Below are positions 1 to 13,072 of a stretch of 64,000 nt of DNA, one piece after another. Within the stretch, counting starts at the first letter, position 1. Each line of letters begins with the position of its first letter. The DNA is from Fratercula arctica (taxonomy: Eukaryota; Chordata; Aves; Charadriiformes; Alcidae). Under the pieces are notes generated by a model. The model saw nothing but the letters and a program-made list of their open reading frames with translations, was not told the origin of the DNA and searched no databases. A program made the translations under genes and the position numbers. The DNA lies in contig CANTUZ010000004.1 in the NCBI GenBank assembly GCA_947846985.1, positions 50,569,672 to 50,633,671 on the forward strand, in the 5' to 3' direction.

Positions 1-3000
1 TGCCGCACAGAGGAACTTGCTCAGCTCAGCAGGGAGGAACCTGGCTCTAGCACTGCTCTCCAGCAGGAGCCTGGGGATTTCTAGACACATTTTTGCCCAG
101 ACCACTTCTCTCTCAGCCTCTCTCATTCCCTGGATCTGTGCCTGCCTCAGAGCTGTGGGACAACCAGACCCCCCGGGACTTCACCCAGTCTGCACCAGTG
201 CAGGCACGTGTAACTGCAATAAACGCATACGATGGAGTCCCAGCAAGAAGCTGAAGGGCAGCTATGCCTGTGCTGTTACTCCCCCACTTCTGAGCGTCAC
301 AGTCGCTGCCCATCCTGCTGCCTTCGCCGTGGCTGGCAGGACATGCGTTCGTGTTCCTGGGACACCTGGAGGGGCTGAGCTCATCCCATCAGAGCAGCTG
401 CTCATTCTCCTTCTCCCTGGTTTCACATGTTCACTCTCAAATCTGCTCCTTCTTGCCAGTTGGTTCACAGTGCGTGATTTAACCCCTTCCAAACATTCCT
501 GCATTGAGAAACAATTTTGAGAGATGGGAAGGTCATACAAAGAAATGCACCTGCAGGGTGGGGTGGGCTGGTGTGCAGGCAATGCTGCAGCTCATAGTAC
601 CGGTACTGATAGAGCCTGTTTTTTCCCCACTTCCCTTATCACAACAGCCTGTACATGTCTCTAGCTTCTCTCTTGCTCTTTTCTTGCTCAGACATCTGTA
701 TTTTTTCCTTTCCCTTGGGGGACAGCGGAGTGACGTGGAGGAAGGAGGATTCCCCAATTCTGTCAAGTTCTGGGAATGAGTGCCACAATTTTCAGCCATA
801 TGCCAAAAAACCCATGTCATTCACAAGCGTAACTCGCCTTTGTTTCCTTAGCAGCTCCTTTGTTCTCCAACACATCGTCAAGGTCACAGGGAGAGGGAAT
901 GTTCATCAGGCACTGTTGCCCAGGCTTGCAGGCAGCTTTGAATTTTAGGACCAAATCATGAACTGTGGAGGACTGGCTCTGGCACAGCAGGGCACGGGCA
1001 GGACTTTCTCTTTGCAACCTGTGCTGCTGCCTTCACATCAAACCGCTCACGTCCTGTAGGTCAATATTCTTTCCGTTTCATATGTGGGAAAACTGTGCTA
1101 AAATACCAGTTTGAAAGGCAGGAGGACCTGAGAACCTTCCTCCTGAGAAGCATCCTTCACCTGTGAAAGCCCAGGGGGCTGGAGCAGCTGCAAGTCTGGC
1201 AGATCCGCGCTCTCTGCGGGGCAGCTGCACCACTTTGTCCTGGGTGAGGACCTGCCGCCCGTCCCGTCCCAGCTCTGCCCCAGCTTCCCTCTCTGTTCCC
1301 ACGCAGGGAACGGAGCGTGCGGCTGGTGTCCCTGGCTTTCCAGTCCCTGCTTTATCCAAGAGGAAGTTTGTTTCCTGCAAAGGAGAGCACAGTCGGATGT
1401 CACGCTAGAGGAAAATAAAACAGATCTACAAGGGGCCAAATGAGCATTTTTTGTGATTCTACATAGAGATTTCATCAGAGCTTAGCTTGGGTCACAAACC
1501 AAACTCTAATTTTGTCCATCACTAGTGGACAAGCTCAGCAGACTAACGCAGGGACAGGAAAATGCTCAGTTTGTTCATGACATTGTGTAACACATGAGGC
1601 AGTCCCAGTTGGAGTGAGCATTGGTTACCCTGTATTGAAAATGGAGCGCTGACACTGACCACGCAGAGCTCTGGAGATGGGAATGCTAGGGATGCTGCAC
1701 CCTCCTGGTGATCTGCTATTGAATGGTGCCACATGGCATCGCTGCATGATGCTCGTCCAGCACACTTCTCGCTCCAATGAAATGTCGTTCCTCCAACACA
1801 CCACGTATGCTGAAGTGGTACAGGTTGTCCTGTGTGACTGAGAGAATCGGAAAATCATGGTAGCATTAGCCAGATCAGGAAGATGGGCTTTTTAGGTGGG
1901 GAAGGACCTTAACCCTCCCCCCCTAATGGTGGCCTTGGGAGTGATTTGGAGAATCACCTACAAAAGCATCTCGACTCCACTGGACTCCTGAATCTTCCTG
2001 TTGTCACTTGCAATTGCGCCATCTGTGTCCATTGCAGAATGGCCAATGGTGCCCATTTCAGCCTGAGATTGTCCTGTTTCCTTTTGGTTTCCCCTTACAA
2101 TATTACACATGGCAAACATTTTTGGCCATGTACATTTTAAAATTTTTTTTTTAAATGAGGTATTTCTCATACCAAAAGGCTCTCTAAGTCTGGTTACTGT
2201 TTTCCCTTATTGGGAATATTCACTCAGCAATTACCTTTGCCAAAGATGATGTAGTGGAAGCAGGTGTTACAGCCTTACTTTCAGCCGTATGGAAAATACA
2301 TTTCATTTCTGACAGCAATCCTGCTGTTTCGGTAGAAGGCTACCCCATGCAGAGATAGGCTGGTTAGATCAAACTGTACTAATTGCAGAGTGATTTGGAA
2401 ATCTGTTCCACTTGCAAACAGAATGAATCCAACACTTTGTAACATTGAATTAACAAAGGTCACGTTTCATAAATATTACAGAGCAATTTTCATAGATAAT
2501 GCAGCAGGCTAGTTAATGATTAGAGCAGTAAACTCCTGACGTAAAACCATGATGAAAAGGGACATATTTTTACAGCTTCTGTTAATATTGCCTCAGGAAT
2601 CTTAACCAAAGGGGTTATTAGGTATTAGGGTACAACATATCTTTAAAATCTAGCCCATCAAACTGTATCTGGTCTTCAAATGGCTTTTGGATCAGAAACT
2701 AGAAAATTTAAGAGATTTTAGAATATCAGTCACATTCTCAATGGGAAAATAAGCGTGTTGGTTTCAATCCAGTTCTACTGGATTCTGCAATGAAAAAAAC
2801 CAGCCTCAATAACTGGTGGGAATTGGCAGAGCGCAGGCTAAGCAGGGATGCAGTTCTCCCTCTTGCTCCAGCTGCTGGAGCTGCTGGATCAGGGCAGAAA
2901 ATGATAGTGAAGATCTAGTTCTGCTCCTACGACTGACCCCAGAGACTGGCACCTCTCCTGAGGCTGGGTCCAGCACCATTTCTTAGATGGGAAGGTATTT

Positions 3001-6000
3001 GAGCGACCTGAGCAGTAATCTTGCTGAAGTCTATGGGATTAGCTCTGCAGGGAGGCAGTATTTTACATATTATATGTAAGAGAAGGTGCTGGAACAAATC
3101 CTGGGATTACTCAGAGGCATAAAACCAGAAATCTTGGGCCCACGTACAAACAGAGGCCTTAAAACCAGAGAATGTAATTTTCCAGGATTTAATTAGGCAT
3201 GTTTTATATTCGATAGCTGCACACACGTAGGCAATCCATATTTCTCAGTAGGGTTTTATTTACTGTAAGCCATTTGTGTCTGAATTTGATGGGCTAGAAA
3301 ATCTTGGTATAAAACTGTGGGACAGTTGTCATCCAACAGTGCATAAGGGTGGAGGGCTTGGGAATCAGCGAAATTCCGGTAGGCATTTTATATTTCCTTC
3401 ATCCAGAAGAAACCCCCTGGGGACAAAAAGTGGCTAGTGTCAGTCTGTAAAGCATTATTGAGAGAAATGAAATGTAAAGCCCATCGTGGAACATGCAGCG
3501 ATGTCGAGGAGCTTAGAGGAAGAGGTGGAACCAGTTACATCTCCATTTGGGAAAGCAGTTTGACAAGATGAAATGTGAATTGTCCGCACAGTGATGCCGT
3601 TTGGACATTTCAGGTTTTAATTTTCAGTTTTTAGGTGCCTATGCTTTGAGGCCATTCAGAACCTAAACCTAAAAATATAATTTCTTGAAAAATCTAGTGG
3701 AATTCAAGTGGGAAAAAAACCCCAAAAACAAACCAAACCCCCAACATTCATGCAAGTAGCAGCTCAGCTAAACATAAAAGAACCCAAATTGTGAAAAACA
3801 GCCCAAAGAAGCATCAACACCAGAGTCGGAAGAAACCTAGAAGGCTTTTCCCACAGCCGGACATGGGGGACCCGGACAGGCAGAGGTTCGCAGGGTCGCT
3901 GCTCCCTGGAGGGCTCACCCCGCCTGCAGCCAGCACTTTCTCCAGCCCTGCCTCCATCCCAGCTGGAACGGGCTGAAAAATAACTGGAAGTTTCTTGTCA
4001 GAGCAGACACACGGCATAGCCAGTTCTTCCATTGACAAATGAGCAAAAGAAAACAAAATATCACACTGTCATTTAAAAATAGCTTCAGTAAAAATACCCC
4101 GGGGAGTGCTTTCGCCGAGCAGAGATTGGCGACTGATTAGGGAGGATTATCAGCGTACCTGGTGCTGGATAAAACCTGATCCTGCTGCAAGGCGTTCTCA
4201 CTCAGTCGGACAGATTGTGGGTTTGAATGAATGCCTGTGAAACTCTAGAAGTTTTCTGATAACGCAGGAGTTTGAAACAAGGGTTTTCTGCTCCTCACCT
4301 GCAGTGCAACTTTAGAAAAGCTCCCCATGATCTGATGCTGTGAAGTGACATTCTTGGAGTTTGGTGAGACAGGGCGGTTAGGAGGCAGCAGAGTGGGGTG
4401 TAGATGTTATTCCTCTCCCATACTCGTTCCTTGATCGTGCCAAATGCGAGCTGGCTGCGTCCACTGACAAAGTGGGGTGGGCAACCCTGCGCAAGGGCAA
4501 TCCCATCCTGTAAATTCGAAGTGAAAGCATTCATAAAGGCTAGAAACCATTGCAAAGTTCAGCCTAGGTTTGGAGACTTCCGTAAGTGACGTCTGTGCCT
4601 TGTGGCCAGTGATATATTTTGATCACAGATTTTACCATGTAATTTTGGGAAGTTGATCCATCGAGCATTCTTGCAGGGGCCCTCAGTGTCATTTTTAAAA
4701 CACATCATATATGTGCAACAGTTTTCCAATGGCAGAACTCAAACTGCATGACCCAAGATTTAGGGCCATTACAACTTTTAACATTCCTTCTGGTCTTCAG
4801 CCTCTTAATTCTGCTTATACAATGAATTCAGGTGTTAAAATGAATGCGTTTTTCTTGCTCTGTTTATTATAAAGTACTTACTTAGAGCATCATTTAATTT
4901 GCAACTGTTATTTGGATCTATTTGCATTATTTCAGTTATTTCACCCAATGGGGGAATTAATATTCACTAGGTGAAGAAAACTGAGCAGTGAACCAAAGCC
5001 CGCCAATTTGTTTAAGGGACTCTTGAACATATTTCAAGACAAAAGAAGAACTGGATGGAAAGAGAGCAAGAGCAAGTCCTGAGCTCTCCTGGGATGGTAT
5101 CATTTGTTAGTTTACTGCAGTCCCCACAAGACCTACCTCGACCCATCACTCGTCTAAAACTTCATAGCTGGAGACGCTACTGAAATTCAGAGGCTTGAAG
5201 CACTGTCAGTACTGAAGGAAAAAGAAGTACATTAGAAGTAAAGCAACTGGACAAGTAGCTTTGCTAGGTCAAGCGTCATTCTCATGACCCTAAGATTAAA
5301 GATCTTTCCTGTTTTTATGTGGTATATCCTGACTGTTTTTTACATGTGACTGCATTAGCAAAGCACATCACAGTGAAAATATGTGCAAAAAAACCCCATA
5401 AAAATCATAAAAAAGGACAAATCAAGTAACACAGCGACATACCCCAAGGCAGGGAAACCCCAAGCTGGGGCTGCTCCCGCAGCCGGCACCTACCTGCAAC
5501 CAAATGTGTCCTCTGATGGTCGGATCACGTCACGTGCAGCGTGCTCGGGAGGGCAGAGCCCCTGCCTCCGCACTCGGAATTCAGGACCCGGGCCCTGCTG
5601 GCTAGCCAAAGCTTCACAAAATGGCCACTTCACAGGGCAACAGCCCAACAGCAGGGCAGTGCCCAGGGTCAGCGCAGCGCTCCCCTGCTCCGGGGGGTAC
5701 AGCTGTGTACAGCCATGGCATGCAGCAAGTAGCTCTGTTTTGGGTCTCCTTTCCAGGGGTGCACATCTGCATGGGGTTATCGCACCTCTCCTTTCCCCTC
5801 CCTTTGCCACATCCCCAGTATCTCACCCATGCAGATTTCCCACTGCTCCTGTTCTTCTAGACTTTCTTCAAAACACTTCCTCGGGTGACTCTCAAATCTC
5901 CCGAGGGAGCTGCATTTCAGAGATTTCCCTTCCTGCACAGTGTCCATTCCCTGGTGGGATCCACATGGGTCATTTCTGAGGGCAGCGACAGATGCATCAC

Positions 6001-9000
6001 AGCACTGGGTTTCCTGCTGTCCTGCCTTGAGGCCAATTTAATAGGAGATTATCTGGGACTTTGCTTACCAAAGCAATGAGTTGCTGTTCTTCAAACTGAG
6101 GGGACAACAAGTAACACCTAAGACCTTCCGCTCCCAGATCTCTTGCTGCTTCCAGGCACCACCTGGAAGGGAAACCAGCTGCCCCCAACTCACCCAGTAA
6201 ACCTTGAACAGCAAAGGTGGGAAACTAACACTCCCACAGCACAGCCAGTTGCCACATCTACTCGGCCTGGACCTGTGACTCCAACCATTTTGCTGCTGAG
6301 ATCCCCTGCAGGAAGGATAATACTTTATGCATGTTGTCAAAATGCCTGCAATAGCAGGATACTCTCTGCTCTGGGTGGAGGAGGATACATACCAAGCCTT
6401 AAGCTGTTCCAGGCTTCGCAGAACAGCAGAACAGCAAAATACATGTGGCTGCACTGGGACACTTGGTTTTCAAATCCCTGTGTTATAGCACCAAGTGGCA
6501 TAAATCGGAATTACCTGTTACAAATTGTGTCCCTCTGCAGCCATTTCTCCATCCAGACCGAGTGGCAGCTCAGACTCTCTGAGCCAGTGGTTGCACTAGA
6601 AAGAAGGCAAAGGAGTAGCAATGCATGAGATGGTAAGAAGGCATTGATGCTTGAAAAAAATGTCGACATGTATCCTATTAGAAAGTTGTGCGGAGGTTGT
6701 GTTAGGGCAGGAACACAAAGGGCTCTCCTGCTTCCTGAGAGCCCAGAACTGGCTCTGAGAGCTGCCTTCTTTAGCATCACTTTCAGAGTCAACATTTTGA
6801 CTTTTCTGTGTGAAGAAGTGGAGGACTCTGCCCTGATGTGCACTTTCTGCAGACCCAGGGTGTCCAGTCTTCCTCTAAAACAGTCTGCAAAACTTACAGC
6901 AGCTTTCAGTTACAGCTCAGCCCAGCCCATCCCCAGGGAACTTGTGGAGTGAGGCCAGTGGCACATCCTCCTGAAGCCGGCAACATCCGTGCTGCTAAAT
7001 ACTTCAGATTCCTCTGGGACACCAATCCAGACTCTAAGATGTCCTGGAGAATTGACACAGAGGTTACTCAACGTAAGACATTTTCCCCAGAGAACTCTTC
7101 TGACTAGCAACAAGTCAAATCAAAACCTCAGTCCAGACCTCACCTCTGAATCCAACCTGTATCCTGACCAGCCTCAACAGCCTAAATATCGTGAGTCATG
7201 ACCTGGGGGCTCTGCCTGCTTTGGAGACTTGCACTTGGCTCAATATCCCAGGCGCTGAGCTATTGCCACGTGGTATTTAAAGGTCTTTTTACTAATTTAT
7301 CTCGATAGCTCATGCTTCTGTTGTGATGCCGTCTTTCTCTCTGAAAGGTGCTGCCTGCCCTTTGCAAGACACATCTCATCAGGTTGTCTTAAAACACAGG
7401 TAGGTGTTGGTTTCTTTTCCCTCTCCAGTTTGGGTGAAGTCAACATGCCCCTTGTCTTTTAATATGTGAGCAGGTTAGCAGTGAAAAGCAGCGTGGCTTG
7501 GCCTTTTCACTGCTGAATGGCTTCTAGGCACTGTGCTACAATAACTAAACAACCTTGCCCACATCCTATGGATCTAATAATTATTTCCCATATATGAGGT
7601 CAAGATATTAAGAGCTTTTGCAGAGGTCATCACCAACATGTCCTACTGAGAACAAGAGGGGTTGCTGAAAAATCAAGCCAAAAGTCATTTGTCCATGAAC
7701 ACAGGGTCCAACGCTGGCTGGGATCAGAGTGGCAGAGCTCGTAGCTGCTACCCCATCCCACTGCTCTAGCATTTGGGGATCAGAGGCTGAGATCAGCCTT
7801 ATTTTTGGAAGGAAGAAGTCCTGTTCTTAGCTGGACTCGAGCATACAGCAATCAGGACAAAAACTTCATCAATTTTTTTTGTTCTCCCTGCCTCACTCCT
7901 CATTGACTTGTTCCTACACTTTTGGGCAGCCTCTAGTACCATTTTCGTTTTCCCCTTCAGACTCATGTGCTGCTTCCGTACAGAGATAAGCTCACGGAGG
8001 AGAGGCTTAGGCAAAAAGAAAACCGAACATCCAAGGCCTATATTTTAAGAATTATTGAAATAGATTCTGGTATCACTTATTTCTTTGGACAAGAAATCAT
8101 TTGTGTATGTTAAAGCAACAGAAAGCCCTGAAGTGCTGAGTTTCCCCATTCTATAATCATAGTTATTCAAAAGAAGGTATCATTTGCCATCTGCTTCTGA
8201 TGACACCTACACCCAGGTGGTCCTCCCACCTGTCCCAGAGTTTGTCCTGGGGTGCTGCTGGGCTTTGCTCATTACTGCTAACGTTCTCATTCTGCAGGTT
8301 TATGGGAAGATGCAGCAACACAGTTTTTTCAAATCCAGGTTTCAGAAAGAAATGAGAGGCATATATCTCTCCAGTCTGTAGGGGAAAAAAAATGAAAAAT
8401 AAAATGTTCTGGTGACATGCAGTTGCTGGGTATTAATTCCTTGGAGGATTTTGTATTGCTTCCAAGGCAAATATAAGATTAGCTGCTGGAGTAATGGAGT
8501 AGTATGGGATACACTTCTAGGGGTCCTTGAAACACAGATGTTATTTATTTAGCCAATGCAGAGCAAATCTACTTACAGATGTAATTTTGTGTTCGTATGC
8601 TCACCGTGATGTCTAGCTGCCCCGTAGCCCCCTGCTATACCCTGAGAAGGCAGGGATCCTGCCTTCGTGGGCCAAGCCCCCCGCTCCCAGGCAGGGATGG
8701 GTACCCCGTATACCCACCCCTGCTCGAGCAGGTGTCCCCTGAGAGCATCAGCCCTTTTGGTGCAGCCACTTGTAAATGTGGGGAGGTGAGCAGGGCAAAA
8801 AGCAACCCAGCTGCAAGGAGATGAGTAGAAAGCAGGTCTCGGTCTCCTCAAACCTTCCTTGGCGATTCACCCAGCTGCAGGGGCTGCCCAGCCCAGCTGC
8901 ACCAATCGGTGGTGGTGCTTGGAAGAAATGCTGCTGCTATAAGAATGACGCTATTTTGTAAAAGCATTTTCAGGACCTTCCAGTGCCAGATATCCAGACG

Positions 9001-12000
9001 TGCTAATGCAAAATGCATTAGCCCAAGCAGCAGGAGCTCCAGGGCTGCTGGCGCCATTGAGTTCCACTCATTTCATCTTTATTATAAATACTGCATTGCC
9101 GTCTCATTCTTTTGTCTCATCCTCTCTTTAGAAAAGAATTATAAGGCTCTAGTTGACTGGTCCCTTTGACTTAGTACAGTTGTTAAACCACAGGCAGTAA
9201 ATACCTCTTTCAATTGTTTAAGGCGGATGTATTTATTTCATTGGAACAACTGAATGAAATCTGTAAGAGCTAAAGAATCCCCTCTTTCACAGCAGCTCTA
9301 CTTTTCTACCTCCAAGCTGAATGCAAAAGAAACTCCTCCTAAACCTGCCGTGCGAAATGAGCCCACCTTCAGGCTCGCTCCCACTCTCAGCTTAGTTTTT
9401 AGTGGATCGAGAAGTATTCCAGCCTCAAAAGACTGACCGCCTCCTTGTAAATAGTGATCTTTCACCAGGCAGATCTCAGCTGACAAATGTTAATTGTTAT
9501 GCAAACTATCCAGAAGATGAGCTCTTCTCCCAGGACCGAAGGGCAGCCACCTCCCAGATGAAAGAAGGCAGCTGTTTAAACAGTGTGGGGCTGCCCTGTC
9601 CCTCCCGGCTGCCAGAGCAGGGGGAGAGCCGGGTGGTGCGAGCGGAGCTGGAGCTGTGCCATGCCACCATGGTTAACACCCCCGCTTTTGTGGAGAAAAA
9701 CTCCACAACACAACTCGAGAACCCTAACCGACCCCACGCCATCAGGAAAACGATGCTATGTCTCAGTGGAAACCAGATATAAAAATTGTTTCTTTGGATT
9801 CATGCAGTAGGGTGCTCTTCCCTACAACTGGGGAAAATGAATTCTGGTCATTGGGGCAGGGTGAGGGTGGGAGAGTGATGCTTTGCCAGCCCAGAGGGTT
9901 TTACAGGGACCCAGGGATGCTTAAAATGCTGTGTGAGCCCTGTTCTTACCTGGAGGCAGGAAGATCGATGCCCGGGCAGGCAGTGCTGCTCCCGCTGGAG
10001 TGCCCTGGGGAGCTGGGAACCATCTCGCCTTGCTTGGGAAAGGCAGCATTCCTGCTCGATGGATGCTGCTTGCGACTCCATCGTAGGCAACACCTGAAGA
10101 GAAGCTTGGGCATGCAATCAGCTCATTTTTCCTTCCCTGAGCAATCGGCTCAGTCCCTTCTCTTTCCCTCCTCAGCTGCTCTTGCTGCAGGACTGCTCTG
10201 CCCAGCGCAGGGTCTTTGGGACCACTACGAGGCATGCGGGTCACCCCAGAAAGCGACTCATGATGGCTGCTCGTAAAAAACTATCCTGATGGGGCCAGTG
10301 GGAATTCGTATGAGTAGCAAGTCTTGCTCTTCCCCTGCACTTGTCCAGCCCTCGGAGAGCACAGCCTCGGCCAGAAGGAGGTGGCTCAGTGGTTCAGAAC
10401 AGCTCCAGGAGAGCAAGCTCCCGCTTTCTGCTCTTACGCCGAGTCCATCGGACCAGGCTAGCTGCACAGAAAATTTACATTTCAAGCCCTCTATGAAACG
10501 TGCATAGAGCCCACTAGTGGGTGTTGCCAAATTCTGCCTGTATCAACCACATCATTGCTCTTCTGGGGTAAAAACCACCTTTCTGGCCATCAGATAACAC
10601 AGAAAAAAACATGTCTCTCCTGGAGATTACTTAGGATAATTTCAAGGAGTTGCTGTGCTTCCTGATGGACACATGTAGAACTGTCTACTTCTATATGTGG
10701 CCATACTGAATTTCCGAGCTCTGCATTTAGCCAGGGCTTCATGCCACCCTGTAATCCTTTTTGGAGGTTTTTTTGTTTGGTTTCGGGTTTTTTTTTTTTT
10801 TTTTTTTTTCATTTTTAAGATAGTTTTGTGTTACTGCAGCAGGGAACTTCAGGGTTGGTTTTTTTGGTGTTTTGTTTGGTTTTTTTTTTTAATAAAATGC
10901 TTTATCCCACCTGTACCTGCATAGTCTTCAGCTATATAGGACTTCATGAGCTTGACCCAGTGCATTTTGAGATGAAAATACATAGAAAGGGACTACAGTT
11001 TGAAGATTAAGGCAACGAGGAAAAGTTTTCACTGATTCTAAGGCCTAGTATTGCTTACTTTCTTCAAATTTTCAACATTTTCATTTTCATTTCATTTCAG
11101 TGGCAGCAGGGCTGCAGTCTACTTAAAAGGGAAAAAATGGCATTTGGCCCAACAAATCTGTTCCAACCTCACATCTCCTTCCCTGCTTTTGCATTGCTTC
11201 CCAGTATCTGGCTGAGCAAAACAGCCATGTGCTATCTCCATGCTCCACTTTCCCCTTCAACAGCTTTGTCTGGCAACTTATTTTACACAATATGGTAAAA
11301 CTCCTTCCCCAAAGGGCCATGAAGGCATGGATTCAGTTGCTGGGGAAGGCCACCGATGCCTCTCAGCAAGGGCATTTGGCTTGGCTCACAGTGTCCACAG
11401 TTGTTTTCATCTGAGACTGAGCTGATAAGGGGATTTTCTTTCAAGTGGAAAAGCATAAACTATATTTATAGACAGATAATTTCCCATTTGTTGGATTTAG
11501 CATAAGAGGCTGAATTTCTGACCTGTCTCTCCAGCACTCTCCAGCCACATGAAACATAGTCACAATTGTCCAGGTCGGAGATGTTTTGCCAGAAGCTGGA
11601 GAGATGCCACGGTACAGCTGGCTGTGGAAGGCAGAGGTGGAAGTACACAGACGAGCTTCTTCAGTCTGCTTTTTCTATAACGAGGTAACACAGGCCATAG
11701 CACCTGCTTAGCATTTGCTACCGAGTTCATTACAGGTGCTTATGCCATTGACCCATCATTTTGTCTGGGCAGATTGTATACATTTTGATCAAAAAATTAA
11801 AAAAATCCAGCAAATCCTTACAGTGTAACTAACACCCTCTAAGCCATCATCAGGACCTAGTGATTTTGCAGCGTGCAGGCAAGTAGGACCATGCTCAGCT
11901 AAGGAGCAGGAGAGACTGGACTACACGTGTAGTAGAGGAAGGATTAACTGAAAAAGCTGGTAGAAGATTCTCAAGCTATTCATGTCCAGGAGAAGGGGAA

Positions 12001-12990
12001 TGTCGATCCAGCATTACTTCATGTTTATACGGGAAACCTACCCCATTCCTCTCTGCAGGGGTTTCCAGAAGACGAGACACCAGTTCACAGCTAACGGATA
12101 ATTATTGGTCTTCTCTGTATCATTTTACAGCTGTAAAGCACCTCAGGATCCCTCTCTGCAGGAATCCTTCATGTTTATTATATTATCTTGGGGTTTTAGC
12201 TTGCATTCACTTTAGTGACTACCATGGGAGTATGCTCCTGAGGTTTAAAGATTAAGCTTTTATTTAAATGCATATTCCCCTAATGTTGTACATCTGTTTT
12301 TGTTTAAAAGTAATGTTACTCATTTTAGAAATTCTTTGTTTCCTGGGTCCTTTATTACAGGTCCATCTAACTCAGTCTGTGGATGTTACCAGCAGCTTCG
12401 CTTGGGCCAACATGCTTTCAAACGTCTGGATTCTTCCAGTTTCACCCTCCTGGGAACTCATGTGTGTGACAGATCAATGTGCATGAAGGCTTTGCAGAGG
12501 AAATTCTTAAAGTCACCTTTGCTTTATACTTAAAAAGTCAAGCAAATCATAAAAACATCTCTGAAAAACAGTAAACACCTGAATGCCTTTCCCTTTCTGG
12601 GAGTACTTACTGCTTCTTGAGTCCTTTGAAGCTTGACGGATGTCTTTCAAGAAAGAGGACGTGTCTCTAGCCCATCTGTGTCCGTGCAGTCTTCTGGTCC
12701 TAGTCTTGTCTTTTTGGGGAACTGTATGTCCCTTCTGCAGTAGGGCGCGATCTCTTTGTATCTCTCAGTTTTGGAGATTTGCTATTCTTTTTTTTTTTTT
12801 TTTACCATCTTTAGAAGAGAACCACGAAAAGCCAAGTGCTCCAAGGACGTTGCTGATGGTCCTTGATGCTTTGAGTTGGAGCTAAGATCATTATTCTGCT
12901 GTGAAATGGACATTGTAATCAGCACTGAAAGTTAAAGTTAATAGAAGCGGAGTTTAGAATTCAAATGGCATTTGTGCAGGCATAGGCAGG
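1..12990. other. No gene recognised
   Basis: Mixed-composition sequence without recognisable exons or interspersed repeats. Open frames such as plus 17-520, plus 5383-5979 and plus 9758-10276 have no domains and no codon-like composition. Low-complexity A/C tracts lie at about 3714-3745 and 5388-5400, and the T/G tract at 10.8 kb is listed separately. A donor-like CAG/GTAGGT occurs near 7398 on the plus strand without a partner exon. Confidence 0.6.
10766..10892. repeat. T/G-rich low-complexity tract with a 22-T run
   Basis: A run of about 22 T (10788-10809) is flanked by GTTTGG and GGTTTTTTTGG blocks, and a second T-run ends at about 10890. Open frames over it translate to phenylalanine strings and are meaningless. 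Confidence 0.85.
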
Positions 12991-13002
12991 TCCCCCAGGC
13001 CA

Positions 13003-13072
13003 TGTGCATATGTATGTATATATAAACACATATATATGTACATATGTATGTCTGAATTTATACACACACATA
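13003..13072. repeat. Compound TA/TG/CA-rich microsatellite
   Basis: Alternating purine-pyrimidine sequence built from ATGTATGTATATATA, ACACATATATATGTACATATG and a TACACACACA tail. It is degenerate rather than pure. Confidence 0.85.

Noticed and set aside
5383..5979. 198-codon plus-strand open frame
   Set aside because: It begins in an A/C-rich low-complexity stretch and has no recognisable protein family or splice structure.
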